In this document: positions 44,771 through 55,639 of the stretch, piece by piece | Position numbering within the stretch: the stretch's first letter is position 1 | Layout: every line of letters starts with the position of its first letter | NCBI GenBank assembly: GCA_020747015.1 | Contig: JAGTJM010000007.1 | Span: 682,001-746,000, forward strand | Direction of reading: 5' to 3' | Source: Pyrenochaeta sp. MPI-SDFR-AT-0127 | Lineage: Eukaryota > Ascomycota > Dothideomycetes > Pleosporales > Cucurbitariaceae | Length of the DNA: 64,000 bases | Program-made: the position numbers and the translations under genes | Notes under the pieces: generated by a model | Seen by the model: only the letters and a program-made list of their open reading frames with translations | What the model was told of the DNA's origin: nothing | Databases searched by the model: none

Positions 44771-45142
44771 ATGCCTAATCAAGGGGTATCATCTCGACTT
44801 CCTGGTCAAACGGTATCCAGTCCATCTTTGATTTCCCAACCGTCAGACTTAAGGGAGCATAGTGCCTTATGGCAACGGATCAGAGCTATACAAGCGAGCC
44901 TCACGGAAATCGAGGCAATAAGAGAACGTCACCAGGCTCAGGGAATTAGAGCTGCTAGGCAGACAGTAAACGGGGACGGAAACAACGAACACGGTCAAAT
45001 TCATGGGGCACAGGCATCTATAACGGAAGCAGAGCATTCAACCTTGCGGCCCCCATCAGCTGAACCGCCAGTATCCCAGCCAATTGTAGACCAGCAGCTA
45101 CGGCCAGACGTGGATAACCAGCAAAGCAGCAGCAGCTCTTAA
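44771..45142 (+). pseudogene. tail frame of MULE copy 2
   Basis: An open frame of 123 codons, rich in Gln, Ser and Glu, contains ALWQRIRAIQASLTEIEAIR and ends in poly-Ser. The same region in copy 1 (about 9150-9540) is broken by stops. It is probably the C-terminal tail of the MULE protein or a small second product; it has no recognised domain. Confidence 0.4.
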
Positions 45143-45769
45143 GCAGATCTAGCCGCTTTACAAGTTACTTACATTGATTCCACCGTTACAAACAATACCT
45201 TTACATTCGGGACATCTAGCTCTGTTCTAAATATCGCTATTAATGCTACATCAAGCCGACCGGGTGGAAATAAAAGATCTATGGCAAGTAGAGATGGAGA
45301 GGAGAGTAATGTCCAAAGTGAAGAGCCTCCAGCCCTATCAACGCGATCAAGGAAAAGAGCGCGAACGGACCAATCGTGAGACTTTGGATAGAGATTTAGA
45401 TCTATTATAATACAAACTTTGGCATTTCCCTTTATGCAAGGCTACTGCTGCTTTGTCTACTGCCCGAGAGCGTCTGGGAAGGCGCGAAGCCCACTAATAA
45501 AACGGTGGCATTTGGGTCCGAAACAGTGGTATTTGGGTCATTATTTGAGCCGAGGTCACATGTGTGGTAGTGTATTCGAAACAGTGGTAGATGGGGAATT
45601 ATGTCGCAGGCTGGGCATGCTCTGCGAGCCCCAAGAAGCAACTGTATTAGTAATCCAGCTGTGATGCTGCATGTAAATCTGCGGGTTGGAGTACCCCACA
45701 CTTCAGACACAACATCAATCAATACAACGCTGCTGCTTATCATCATTATCTCAACTTTCATCGTTTTAG

Positions 45770-46050
45770 CACGTCCAGTGCGACACTTAGCTACAATCTT
45801 AGCAGAAGAAAACAGCAAACTCCGTGCCTCAAACACGCGTTTACGACGCAGGAAGGACAGGCAGCGACAATATATTGCAGCTGGAGGCGCGTTACAGGTC
45901 CAGGCAGGTCGAGCGTTAGCTGTGGCTGCTGAAAGAGCCTTAAATGTAAGGGTGGAGGGTGAGGCTTCTCGGCCTCGGCAACGAGCACCTCCAACCTGCA
46001 GTAAGTGTGGAGTTCAAGGTCATATTCGCACCTCGTGTAGACAGAGATAG
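45770..46050 (+). pseudogene. Fot1-like transposase C-terminus (after MULE insertion)
   Basis: This resumes the pogo gene interrupted at 42478: ATILAEENSKLRASNTRLRR, then RQRQYIAAGGALQVQ, and a final CCHC zinc knuckle CSKCGVQGHIRTSC before the stop. About 160 bases between the MULE end (45602) and this point are not recognisable as pogo, so the junction is not clean. A TIR (ACTGGTGTTCGCCAC, ending CACGT at 46176, then TA) closes the element. Confidence 0.75.
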
Positions 46051-46316
46051 AGAATATTATTACTATATCTACTAGCAAATTTGCTGCGTGGTTGTCGCGT
46101 TATCGTACGTTGAGATCCTCTCGTTTCGTGGTGGTGCGCGACTGACTGGTGTTCGCCACTGACTGGTGGAACACGTTATAGTCGTTCTTGAAAGACCTTT
46201 TACACCCCCCCCGCACTAGAGCCTTCTTGGTTAGCTGTCTGAACTGCAAAGTAATGTACACCAAAACTCAGACACCTACACAACTCTACACTCTATTTCT
46301 ATCTATATAAGAATCA

Positions 46317-47954
46317 ATGTCGCCGCGTTTAGAGGCTACAAAGGCTGCTCGAGAGGCTCGGGAGAAGAGGAAGGCAGAGGAAATAGCTGCTCGAGCGCCA
46401 GCACTGAGGGCGTGTAGGAAGGGGTCAGTATAGAATTGCGCGGCTTCAGAGACTCACATAAATAGTGTAAACAAGCCTCCTCGCACGCTAGCTCTTTCTA
46501 AACGAGCCACAAAGCCGGCGCAGAAGCCGCTAGCTAAGAAGCCGAGGGCTCCTCTAAAACCTACGACTGCTAACTCGCTGCTGCCGCTAACCAGCCAGCT
46601 CGCTGCCGACGCTCAAGCGGATAATCTCTTCGTCAGCGAAGATGAGGACGAGGTTGTAGACATTGAGGATCCGACGCCAGAGGAAGTAGAGATGGCTGCA
46701 ATGGAGGCCGAGATTGAGGTAGAGGCGGAGGCGCGCATGAAGCTCGTGTTCATGAGTCGCTGGCGCGTCTTCTTGAATAAGCAGGCGGTTATGGCCGTGT
46801 TTACCACCCAGAGGATGAGGCAGGTTGACCTGCGTGAGGATAAGATCTGGTCGTGGGTTGATCAAGTAATAGTGGAGCAGCCGGGCCAGTATAAGCACCT
46901 TACGGCTACTCTCTACTATAGCGGCCAGGGAAAGGATAACCGGTGGATTCAGGTGTTGAGGCGCGATGATCAATCAAAGAGTTATTATTAGCTCCAAGAG
47001 TTAGTTACCCAGATGCCCGCAGCATGGCCAAAGAAGACTTGCAACATAGATTTTGACCTCTTCTTGGCGCCAAACCAGCCAGATCCAATTCCACAAGTTG
47101 CTGCGAGTAGCGGAGGAAGTAGCAGGGTTGGAGGCAGGTTAACAGCCACCAGAATTCAGGAGGAGGGCCTGCAGAGCGTTCTGGCAGAGGAGGTAGCAAC
47201 AAGCGGCCAGACGATGGGTATAATTGACAGATGGAGGTGTACCAACGACGCCTGTGAGAACTATCACAAGGTTTGCTGGGTGTTTAAGCAAGAGGATCGC
47301 CATCTTGATCGATTCGAGAACCACTATCCAGTAAGCCGCGACCTCTTAAGGATGTGGGATAGGGAGATTAGTGTTGAAAAGTCAACTGTTCAAGAGCCGT
47401 CAGATAACATAAAGATTGCGTTGAAGAGGGAGAGGCAGAGGCGAGAAGCAGAGAGGCAGGCTCCTCGGGCTACTGCTGCTACTGCTGCTACTGCTGTTAT
47501 TGATCAGCTTAAGGTCCTCACTGAGTTAATAATTGCCAATTCTCTCCAGGCTACGCTCGCGCAGCAACAGCAGAGTTATCAGCCTCTATCTCAGCGTACA
47601 GATCCACCTCAACGGCGCTCTCCAGAGTCCCCCTTTGACAATCACCCTAAATCTACAATGAGACGCTTCTTTACATGGTGGGCCAGTCAGGAGGAAGCTA
47701 ACGGGTCAGAGCTTCTCGAGCTTGGAGGGAGGTTAATTGACGATGACTGGGATCTAAACAGTTTACTAGATTCAAGCTGCCTTACTCAAAGTATGTGGGC
47801 TGATGGGCCTTACTACTATCCTTATGGCAGGCTTGCTAGGCTGCGGAGAGCTATTAAGAGGTTTAAGCCTCTGTACAAGGCCCATCCTGACGATTTCTTA
47901 GAGGGCGAGTGGGTAACAGAGTATAATGAGGAAGAGGAGGAGGAAGAGGAGTAG
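46317..47954 (+). pseudogene. transposon companion protein, putative zinc-binding, two in-frame TAG
   Basis: One frame of 546 codons runs from the ATG at 46317 to a stop at 47952-47954. It is interrupted only by TAG at 46431-46433 and 46989-46991, each compatible with a former CAG. The N-terminus is basic and Lys/Arg/Ala-rich (about 100 residues) and is followed by an acidic patch (SEDEDEVVDIEDPTPEEVEM). A Trp-rich segment follows (RWRVFLNKQAVMAVFTTQRM, WSWVDQVIVEQPGQYKHL). A C-x4-C-x3-H-x2-C motif (Cys308, Cys313, His317, Cys320) could bind zinc. A coiled-coil Arg/Glu segment, a Gln-rich stretch, a TMRRFFTWWASQ block and a poly-Glu end complete it. I do not recognise the family. Being inside the TIRs and facing the transposase, it is probably an accessory DNA- or transposase-binding factor. 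Confidence 0.7.
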
Positions 47955-48022
47955 TTGTAGCACCTTTTATTACCTATAGTAGAGTATAATAACTCTTATA
48001 GTAGTATATGCAATCCTATAGC

Positions 48023-49069
48023 TTACATATCTCCAACGCTAATATACCCACAACGCCTAAAATAACCTATATAATCTCGCCTACAGGTCTCTTTAACTGC
48101 TAGCTCTAACCAGTAACCAAAGTCGTTAAAATAGTCCTCGCAGAAGTTCTTTTTTAGCCACGCCTTTAAACTCTTGAAGCTCTGCTCAATAGGGTTGAAA
48201 TCAGGCGAGTATGGAGGTAGAAAAGCTAGTAAGACTCCAGAATCCCGGCAGAGCTGCTGTACCCGCCACGAACGATGGATGGAGGCGTTATCAAGCACAA
48301 GGATCGATCTCGGGCCTGGATAACGTGTACACTGAGGGAGTACCTGCTGTTCAATAAACTCCTCGAAGATCTCACTAGTTATAGCGCCCTGAAAGATCTG
48401 ATAGGCGATGTAACCGTCCTTCGCCATAGCTGGAAGGATACTCCACCTCTCAGAGCGTTTGGCAGAGTAGGGGGCAACCGACGGAGTGTTAAGAGGTGAC
48501 CACCCATACTTTCGATCCCCAGTACGCTCGTTAGCAGCAGACTCATCTAAACAGACGATTTGATCAATAGTCCAGTACAATTGATGGGCTCTCCAAACTG
48601 AGCGTAGAGCCTCGCTACGCTCACGAGCGTGTTTTGTAACCACCTTCCGCGACCAGCGAGCTTCTCTTAGGTAGGTGTAAACTGTCTGTGGGGCTATTTC
48701 AATACCATACTGATCGTATAGGAAGTACTGCATCTCCTCTAGGTACGCTGTCGGCTTTTCTTTAAGATAGTTGAGCAGGCCTTTACGTTGATACTCGAGT
48801 AGTCGTCGCGGCCGCCCGACATGAATAGTAGGAGGAGGAAAAGGCTGGCTATACACGTCAAAACTTAGTCGAATTTTGCTAATTGTCGGCCGTGAGATGC
48901 CTGTACAACGCTGGATCTCGCAGTTGTTATAGCCTTGGGCAAACATCTCTTGTAAACGCTGGGTTACTGTAAACTGGAGTCGATGACCAGTACTAGGAGT
49001 TCTAGCAGGTGGCTGGCCATCGACTTCAATTTGAAGTAGCTCACTAGGCTGGTTGACGTCATCGGGCAT
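48023..49069 (-). CDS. DD34E (DDE_3) Tc1/mariner-type transposase, intact
   Basis: The 348-residue protein starts at the ATG at 49067-49069 and ends with TAA at 48023. Residues about 25-70 form a helix-turn-helix (GYNNCEIQRCTGISRPTISK) and are followed by a second winged-helix-like region with a GRPRR AT-hook-like link. The DDE_3 core shows the first Asp in IVCLDESAANE, the second in ILVLDNASIHR and Glu in PDFNPIEQSF. Exactly 34 residues separate the last two acids. No stop or frameshift is present although the facing companion gene carries two TAG codons. It may be catalytically competent. Cutting and pasting at the TIRs of this element is the expected role. Confidence 0.92.
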   Translation of the reverse strand: MPDDVNQPSELLQIEVDGQPPARTPSTGHRLQFTVTQRLQEMFAQGYNNCEIQRCTGISRPTISKIRLSFDVYSQPFPPPTIHVGRPRRLLEYQRKGLLNYLKEKPTAYLEEMQYFLYDQYGIEIAPQTVYTYLREARWSRKVVTKHARERSEALRSVWRAHQLYWTIDQIVCLDESAANERTGDRKYGWSPLNTPSVAPYSAKRSERWSILPAMAKDGYIAYQIFQGAITSEIFEEFIEQQVLPQCTRYPGPRSILVLDNASIHRSWRVQQLCRDSGVLLAFLPPYSPDFNPIEQSFKSLKAWLKKNFCEDYFNDFGYWLELAVKETCRRDYIGYFRRCGYISVGDM

Positions 49070-49275
49070 CGCAGAGGTAACGCGGGGAGGCCTCCTAAAA
49101 CACTGAAAATATACTTTATAGACTGGTTAAATAGCTAGCCAATTAGCTAACTAAGTAGACCAAGAGTTGCGTTGATGTCTGAGTTTTGGTGTAGATTACT
49201 ATGTGAGGGGGACAGCTAACCAAGAACAGGTCTAGCGCCGGTGGGGTGTAAAAGGTCTTTCGAGAACCACCGATA

Positions 49276-51100
49276 ACGTGTTTTACAAGCAAGCTGGCCA
49301 CCCCAGCGACCTGGCCACCCCACCAAGACGCGCGCACTTCAGCGTACAATTACTCAACAACCACAAATTGAATTTATCTGAAACTTTGACAGAGGATAGA
49401 CTAGATCTGTCTACATTGAGTCCTGTTATGACCTTGTACGTGACATTTGCTGCACGTTGGTGGTGCTCTTGTACGTGCTGGTGGGGTCTCTCCTTGGTCA
49501 CCTTGCTGGACACCTACTTGAGCCTCTGTAGCCAGCCTCTGACCTTCCTGAGCCTGCAACACTCCTCCACGTGCTATATACTGTCGTTGTATTTGACGCT
49601 TGCGTCGCTGGCGGGCATTAGCAGCGCGTAGCTTTGAGTTCTCCTCAGCCAAGATCGTTGCTGAGTTCATGGCAAGCTGACAGCCTTTGACAAGCTGGGC
49701 GATTGCCTGGCTTGTGGGGCTTTGAGACTGTCGTTGAAGGAGTCCTCGTACGAGACGAGCCTGCTGTTTAAGCTGACTAGTTGTACGTGGAGTCTCTGCT
49801 GTCCAAGACGCTGATATACTACCTACTGTCCCTGGTGGAGACGGCGTTCTGACGACAGTAAGGTTAGATAGGACGCGATCAGGACAAGGTGGGATAAGCC
49901 CTGTCGCCTCAAAGCCAGCCTTAATGTTACTCTCTGACAGAGCTATCTGCCTCACCCTCTAGTATATCCATAGAAAGTCAAGCTTGTCAATATGAAAGAC
50001 TCCTTGGCGCGCAAGCTCAGATACCTCGTGTCCGTACAACACCTTAAGAGGAGAGTAGCAGCCAACATCAAGAGGCTGAAGGAGGTAGGAGGTGTAAGGA
50101 GGCATGCAGAGAGTGATAATCTTGTTATCCTTGCAGAATTGATCAAACTCTGGCGTAGCGTGGCTGCTGTGGCCGTCAAGGATAAGCAGTCTATACGCGC
50201 CTTATGTACGAGACTCTGTGTATCTGTTGAAGTGCTTCACCCACTTAAGGCCAAGCTCATTAGTTGTCCATCCATTGTCGCTGAGAGCGACTGCCCAGTC
50301 TGATGGGAGGTCCTTGTACCAGCCAGCTTGGTGGAGCTTGCCAGCCAAGATCACGAAGGGTGGCAGACACCAGCCAGACGCGTTGATACACTCGATCGCT
50401 GTCACCCACTCTCTGTTGCCTGGCTGTACGACAGTCGCTCGACCGATCGTGTCAGCGCTAGTAATAACTTTAGACGTTGCAGCCACTCCCATCATGAACC
50501 CAGTCTCATCAAAGTTGTATACGTCCTCGTGCGCGATACCCCACGTCTGGCGCGTATCCTCCACAAGCTTGAACCACGCGCTGATCTTGACAGGATCTTC
50601 ACATTTCGCGCGTTGTGAGTGGAGCTTTCTATTCCACTTTGTCTAAAGCTCCTTCAGGTTCGTGACGAAGCGTGTCACCCAATTCTTACCTACGGGAGGG
50701 GGAGGAGGATTTTGGCCGCGCGCAGCGAGTAAAGCGTCTGCTATTCGTCGTACGTCGATAATCTGGGGAGGAAATCCACGACGATTAAGGTCAAGGATCC
50801 ACTGAACGAGAGACTCCTCTTCGATAGGGCGTAGCCTGCGATTGACGGGCGTTGTTACGTGCTTTGCAGGGACACCTTTGAGGCGCGTTTCAAAGGTTGA
50901 TCTTGGGACGTTGTAAAGCCTTGCAAGTTTGCGGCGAGATTGAAATGGATTTGATTGAAAAGAGGCAATTGCAAGGTCTATTCTACCTTGAATTTGGAGT
51001 GATTGGACGTTATGTTGTACAGTCATCTTTGATGGGATGAGACGCGTTGCGCGCGTCTTGGTGGGGTGGCCAGGTCGCTGGGGTGGCCAGCTTGCTGGTA
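49276..51100 (-). mobile_element. Fot1/pogo-type element with MITE in its right TIR
   Basis: The left TIR starts at 49276 after TA (49274-49275) with ACGTGTTTTACAAGCAAGCT. The inverse is seen near 51050-51095 (GGCCAGCTTGCT). It is then interrupted at TA by the MITE at 51101-51797, after which TAAAACA of the TIR resumes. A GGCCACCCCAGCGACC segment occurs in both TIRs. Confidence 0.85.
49401..51026 (-). pseudogene. Fot1-like transposase with three in-frame stops
   Basis: A single minus-strand frame of 542 codons runs from the ATG at 51024-51026, the normal Fot1 size. It has HTH (RRKLARLYNVPRSTFETRLK), second HTH (GFPPQIIDVRRIADALLAAR), first Asp (YNFDETGFMMG), second Asp (LLILDGHSSHA), third Asp (LLQPLDVGCYSPLK), coiled coil (NSATILAEENSKLRAANARQ) and a final CCHC knuckle (CSKCHVQGHNRTQC). 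It is broken only by TAG at 50643-50645, TAA at 50202-50204 and TAG at 49956-49958. All catalytic acids and both binding domains are intact, so inactivation is by nonsense codons alone, most simply by RIP. Confidence 0.88.
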
Positions 51101-51797
51101 CAGTCACTTGAATAAAGTTTCTTCCGCCAAGTTTTTTCCCCACCAACCTACTGTCAGATATAAGGAGAAGCTCAGAAGTACTACATAGGAAAGAGTGATA
51201 AAGAGTAGGACCGATAACTATTGCTAATCTACGGAACCTCCGGAAGCAGAGGAGCTATAGAAGAAAGCAGGAGACACAACTCAACAAGAGACAGAAGGAT
51301 GATCAACACACAATCCATCATCGCAATTATTAATTTCTGCAAAACGCATTTCAGCATTTTATCTAACACCTACACTAAAAAGTTAGTAATTATAAGATAA
51401 CCCTAACTCCTTAAATTTTCAATAAAATATATTAAAATTGAAAATTAAAACAGATAATATCTTATTATTTTATTAAAAATTATAAACATTAGAATATATA
51501 CTTATAAGTATAGTATGCATAGTCATTTCTAGAAAAAAGGTAGAAAAAAGTAGAAAAGGTCGCTTTTTACATACAAATTCGAGGAAAATTAATCTTTCTT
51601 ATCTTTAAAGATATATTATATAGTAAAAGAATTTTATTTTTAATTTTACTCTTAACTAAACTACAGTTTTAGTAAAGTTTTATAGATATTATTACTTTTA
51701 AAAGGGTTAAACATGTAGATAGCGAGTAATATTAGTATAAAAAGTGGTAGTTTTGGTGTAAAATCGCTTAGCGGAAGAAACTTTTTTCATGTGACTG
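51101..51797 (+). mobile_element. MITE copy 2, with a solo LTR inside
   Basis: It has the same ends and body as the MITE at 20065-20541, flanked by TA on both sides (51099-51100 and 51798-51799). It is enlarged by a 217-base LTR plus a 5-base target duplication. It sits in the right TIR of the pogo element to its left. Confidence 0.88.
51152..51368 (+). repeat. solo LTR (217 bp) with CCTAC target duplication
   Basis: It runs from TGTCAGATATAAGG to TTATCTAACA and is flanked by CCTAC at 51147-51151 and 51369-51373. The empty site is preserved in the other MITE copy (near 20110), which shows a single CCTAC. That proves the insertion. Confidence 0.95.
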
Positions 51798-51798
51798 T

Positions 51799-52569
51799 AA
51801 AACAGTGGGCACAGACAAAAAGTGCCGACTTTAGACGTAAATTATAGGGCGTATAGGGCTGATTTTTAAAAAGTAAAAAGATAGAAAGATAGCGCCAGAT
51901 TTTACAAGTAATTTAATACCGGTTTCAGGCCGGGTACGGCGGCGGTTAGGGAGATAGGTTTACGAAATTCATATATAGATATCCCCCGTCTGTGCGCAAC
52001 GGATGATCGCCATCGATCGGCGTGCTGACTTGTGCACCAATAGCCGTGGATATCCATCACCCTGGTTTTCCACCAAGGTGGAAGTCCATAGCTTGGAATA
52101 TGCTTATTCGAATGCAAACTTGTTCTTATGCTTGCTCTAGCGAATGTACGTATTCCGCTCTACAGGATAATGTGTCGGCGCGCACGTCAGCACTCCATGC
52201 AGCCGATCACTGATGCGCACGGACTGGGGACTTGAAAGTGATGACTGCAGCAGCGTTTAGATTGTGTGGCGCATCCGAAGCGACGACCCGGCGCAACGGG
52301 TACCGCTTACAGGTACCGCTGACCCAAAGCGCTTACCGCCGATGCAGAATTGCCAAGCAGCTGATGATACTGAGGAAACAAAGCGTCTCGAAGTAACGAG
52401 CAGCGTAGGATGAATGCTGGTTGTGGCTAGATGCAAGCTACTTCGGCACAATATCTCATCTGATTCTAATGATGATGCTAAAACCCTCACCTCCACAATA
52501 CTCCGAAGTGTAACGTGCACGGCAAAGCGCAACACGGGCCATGCTATAAGCGAGCTTCGAAGAACACCA
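51799..52569. other. no gene recognised
   Basis: This stretch begins with remnants of the pogo TIR (TAAAACA). No coding pattern or repeat is evident after that. Confidence 0.45.
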
Positions 52570-53125
52570 AACCCCAGACTTAAACTTGGTTCATCAAGAG
52601 GTCATCTTTATGGTACACCCAGTCGTGAGGTAAGTCGTTGTACCAAGAGGAGAGGAGGACCTTGCCTGCAAAGATAATAAAGGATAGGATTGCCCACCCG
52701 GCTGCGCCGACTCCCTGGATTACTCTAACCCACTCGCGATTGCCTGGCTGTACGCTCTTTCGCTTACCAGGTCCCTCTGATTTTGCGACAAGTAACTGAG
52801 ATGAGATAACGCGTATCATAAAGCTAGTCTCTTCAAAGTTGTACGGGTTCTCATCCACAATACCGCACTTCTCCCCAAAGGACTGAACAAGCGTGAACCA
52901 TGGGCTGATAACCCTTGAATCCTCGCACAAGGCTCGCTGGCGATCGTACGGACGGCTTAATTGAGTTTTCAGCTCAGGTGTACGCTTGATGAAGTTGTCT
53001 ACCCGTTCCTGCCTACCACCTTTCAGGCACGCTCTCTTAGTGAGTATTAGCCATATCTCGCACGTCACTCTTTGTAGGCGGAAGCCATCTTAGGTCCTGC
53101 TCAAGTACGCGTTGCGCAAATGTAA
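52570..53125 (-). pseudogene. Fot1-like transposase fragment
   Basis: The minus frame includes LPPTKSDVRDMAN-like residues in a shifted frame near 53080, then VDNFIKRTPELKTQLSRPYD, RQRALCED and YNFEETSFMI, where relatives have the catalytic Asp in YNFDETGF. It continues through QPGNREWVRVIQGVGAAGWA to LPHDWV and stops at about 52590. The first catalytic acid is Glu here; the rest of the catalytic domain and the tail are missing. Confidence 0.75.
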
Positions 53126-53555
53126 ATTTAAATAGACTAGTTATGTACAGTGTGTGGTGGTAGGAAGGAAGAGAAATAGTGGTATTGAGGAGTACTATGT
53201 ACTAGTTATCAGGCCGACTAGCGTGGATGGCGAGTACAGTAGGATTGGTGTTGGGTTGGTACAGAGTGACTACGTGGTAGGACAGAGGACAGACGTACGA
53301 GTCGTGTGAACGATGTGGCGCCCAAAAGCTGGAGGAATTGTTTGAAGCTTAACTTAGCTCGGTAAGACCGGCTAAGAGAACCGCTCTGGCGGGTAAAGTT
53401 TCGGCTGTGCGGTTGGAGGGGAAGCCGATTTCGCAAGCGCCTCAGCCACCGCCTTACCTTACCATAGCCCCAATCTTGGTTACAAATAAAATCAAATACT
53501 CTCCCATTGAACTGAGGCAATAGTGCTCTTTAGCCTTTTTGGTTTTAGTATCAGG
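53126..53555. other. upstream region of the HET-domain gene
   Basis: No gene is seen. The promoter of the gene starting at 53556 should lie here, but I could not pick out definite elements. Confidence 0.4.
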
Positions 53556-55367
53556 ATGGAGCCAATCTTATATAGTCCGCTTCGGCGGAGCGAGTCCCGA
53601 CTCATTCATCTTCATCCAGGGCAGTGGTCTGACCCCATATCTCTCACTCTTCAACCTTTCTCGCTGCAGCCACCAGAACTGCCATTCTTCGAAGCAGTGT
53701 CTTATACATGGGATGACCCAATGATAACGACGCCGGTCACATGTTCGGGAATGACAATCCAGGTCATGAAGAGCGTTGAAAACTTGCTGCGGCGGTTTCG
53801 TCTTGCAGCCGACACGCGGTACGGAGAACTCCCCAGACAAAAAACATTTTAGAAACCTTAAAGTTGCTAATACGCGCCACAAGGCTGTTGTGGGTCGATG
53901 CAATGTGCATCAATCAAGAGGACCTCCAAGAGCGGAACGATCAGGTTCGAGCAATGGACATAATCTATCAACGTGCAAGCCGTGTCTTGATCTACCTCGG
54001 CGAGGCGGACGACTATAGCGACAGCGCCATGGATGCCATTGCCGAACGCAAACCCTCCACCAGCTCGATACAGAAAATGGTACTCGATTTTTTTGAACAC
54101 CGGAAATGGTTCAGTCGTGTCTGGGTATTGCAGGAAGTGGCCTTGGCAGACTGTGCTTTAGCGATATGTGGGTCCAAATGCGTGCTCTGGGCTAATTTTC
54201 CAGCTTGGTGGGCTCAGAATATTGTGTACCTCCAAGACAGAATCCTTCTTCTATACTAGCTTACAACCCCGTTATGAAAAAGTCTTTCCTACAACAACTT
54301 CACGATACAAGGGTGAGCCGTGCCACAGACCCCCGGGACAAAGTTTACGCACTCGCCGGGATATTGTTGCCGGAGGATAGGTTCATCCTTGAACCGAACT
54401 ACGGGAAAACGGTCGCTGAGATCTATGCGGAGGTAGCAGTCAAAATTATCCAACACCAATCATCCCTACGGATACTCTCCGCCACGCAACCGATCAATGG
54501 GAAGCAATGTCCCAAATATAAAGAAACCTCTGGCTCTTGGGTTCCAAACTGGAGTAAAGAATCTCTTCTAACGTCCTTGGGTCTTTCAAATCTCTATCTT
54601 GAGCCATACGATGCTGGCGGTAGCATTGCCCTTACGAAGTTCGAAACTAGAGAGGGAATGGATATCTTAGATCTTAAATGCTATGGGATCACACTGGATG
54701 TGATCCAGAAGACCGGCAATGTGTGCCCCATTGAGAAATCTGGAGAGTCAATCGCTAGAGTCTTGAATGAGTGGAACAACCTGGTAAGTAATAGACCGAG
54801 GACGATTAATAGTAGCTCACACGTCAGCTTCCGGATAGCTTTCGGCTAACCTTTTTGCTCCAGGTTTCTTTAGCAAAGGGCGGATGCTTCAAACCTACAT
54901 CGAGACTTGGAAAAGGAATATTCTTTGTCGGCGAACATTTCTTCCTCGTGGATCCCGCCTCAGACATTCTATGGCCTACTATGCGCGCACAGCCGTCTAC
55001 AACTCTGGAGCTAACACCCGATGGACACGCAAAACGAGAGGCCTGTCCCGTAACGATTGACGGCCTGAAGTTCTGCCTTGGCTGTAGATTTCTAATGACC
55101 AAAAGTGGTCTTATTGGTCTTGCTCCGCCGCTGGCAGTCCCTGGAGACATCATAGTCGTTCTTCTTGGTGCGCCAGTTCCTCACGTGCTCCGAAGAAAAG
55201 ATAGTTATTACACTCTTGTCGGTGAATGCTACGTTCACGGCGTTATGGGCGGTGAGGCGCTGGCTCATTTAGATCAGGAAATAGCGCTGCAAGTGCCTGG
55301 GCATCGAGTCAGGCGTTTTCTCAAGAGTAGGTCTGCTGCATCTTTAGAGTGGTTCTTGATAAGATAA
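53556..55367 (+). CDS. HET-domain protein (heterokaryon incompatibility type), one frame break
   Basis: Exon 1 (53556-53818) begins MEPILYSPLRRSESRLIHLH and includes FEAVSYTWDDP. A 65-base intron (53819-53883) joins it to LLWVDAMCINQEDLQERNDQ, VRAMDIIYQRASRVLIYLGE and FSRVWVLQEVALA, the three HET blocks. Near 54210-54259 the frame changes by one base before FLQQLHDTRVSRATDPRDKV and YALAGIL. An 80-base intron (54784-54863, GTAAGT to CCAG) leads to the C-terminal third. That part ends with the typical YYTLVGECYVHGVMGGEAL and a stop at 55365-55367. HET proteins trigger incompatibility cell death or immune-like responses between unlike strains. Apart from the frame break, which may be a missed intron or a real mutation, the gene is complete. 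Confidence 0.8.
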
Positions 55368-55639
55368 AGGGGGCTTAACTTGCGTCGGTGGAGTTGGATA
55401 GGTTGCGTTCATTTCTCAGTGCGGCACAAGAAACCGATGGCAGAAATTTCTGGTCGCCGGAGCCCTGCTTGAAACTTCAGATACTACAGACTGCTACAAC
55501 GGAACATCACGAACATAGAAATTCCCTATGTTTGAGAGAAATGTCGCAGCATAGTCCAAAAACGCATCGCAGTCCTCTTGACTGATTAAAATTGCATAGC
55601 CATACTCTTCCAGACCCAACACCGATGCCAACGTTCTTC

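Larger units (their letters stand above)
42478..45602 (+). mobile_element. MULE element, copy 2, inserted in a pogo gene
   Basis: A TIR related to that of copy 1 starts at 42478 (CGGCAAATGGCCGCC). Its inverted partner runs 45481-45602, where it is cut short about 30 bases from the expected terminus. The CCACTG blocks are kept. The two ends differ from each other by only a few bases in the shared part, but both differ from copy 1 in length and sequence. Confidence 0.82.
46181..49270. mobile_element. two-gene DD34E transposon with ~95-bp TIRs
   Basis: The ends are inverted over about 95 bases with scattered mismatches: GT(C/G)GTTCT(T/C)GAAAGACC, then TTTTACACCCC, TCTTGGTTAGCTGTC and ACACCAAAACTCAGACA. 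Inside are two convergent genes: a companion gene (plus, 46317-47954) and a transposase (minus, 48023-49069), with 68 bases between their 3' ends. The element is packed between the right end of one pogo (46176) and the left end of another (49276). No clear target duplication is visible; TATA precedes it and CCGATA follows. Confidence 0.85.
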
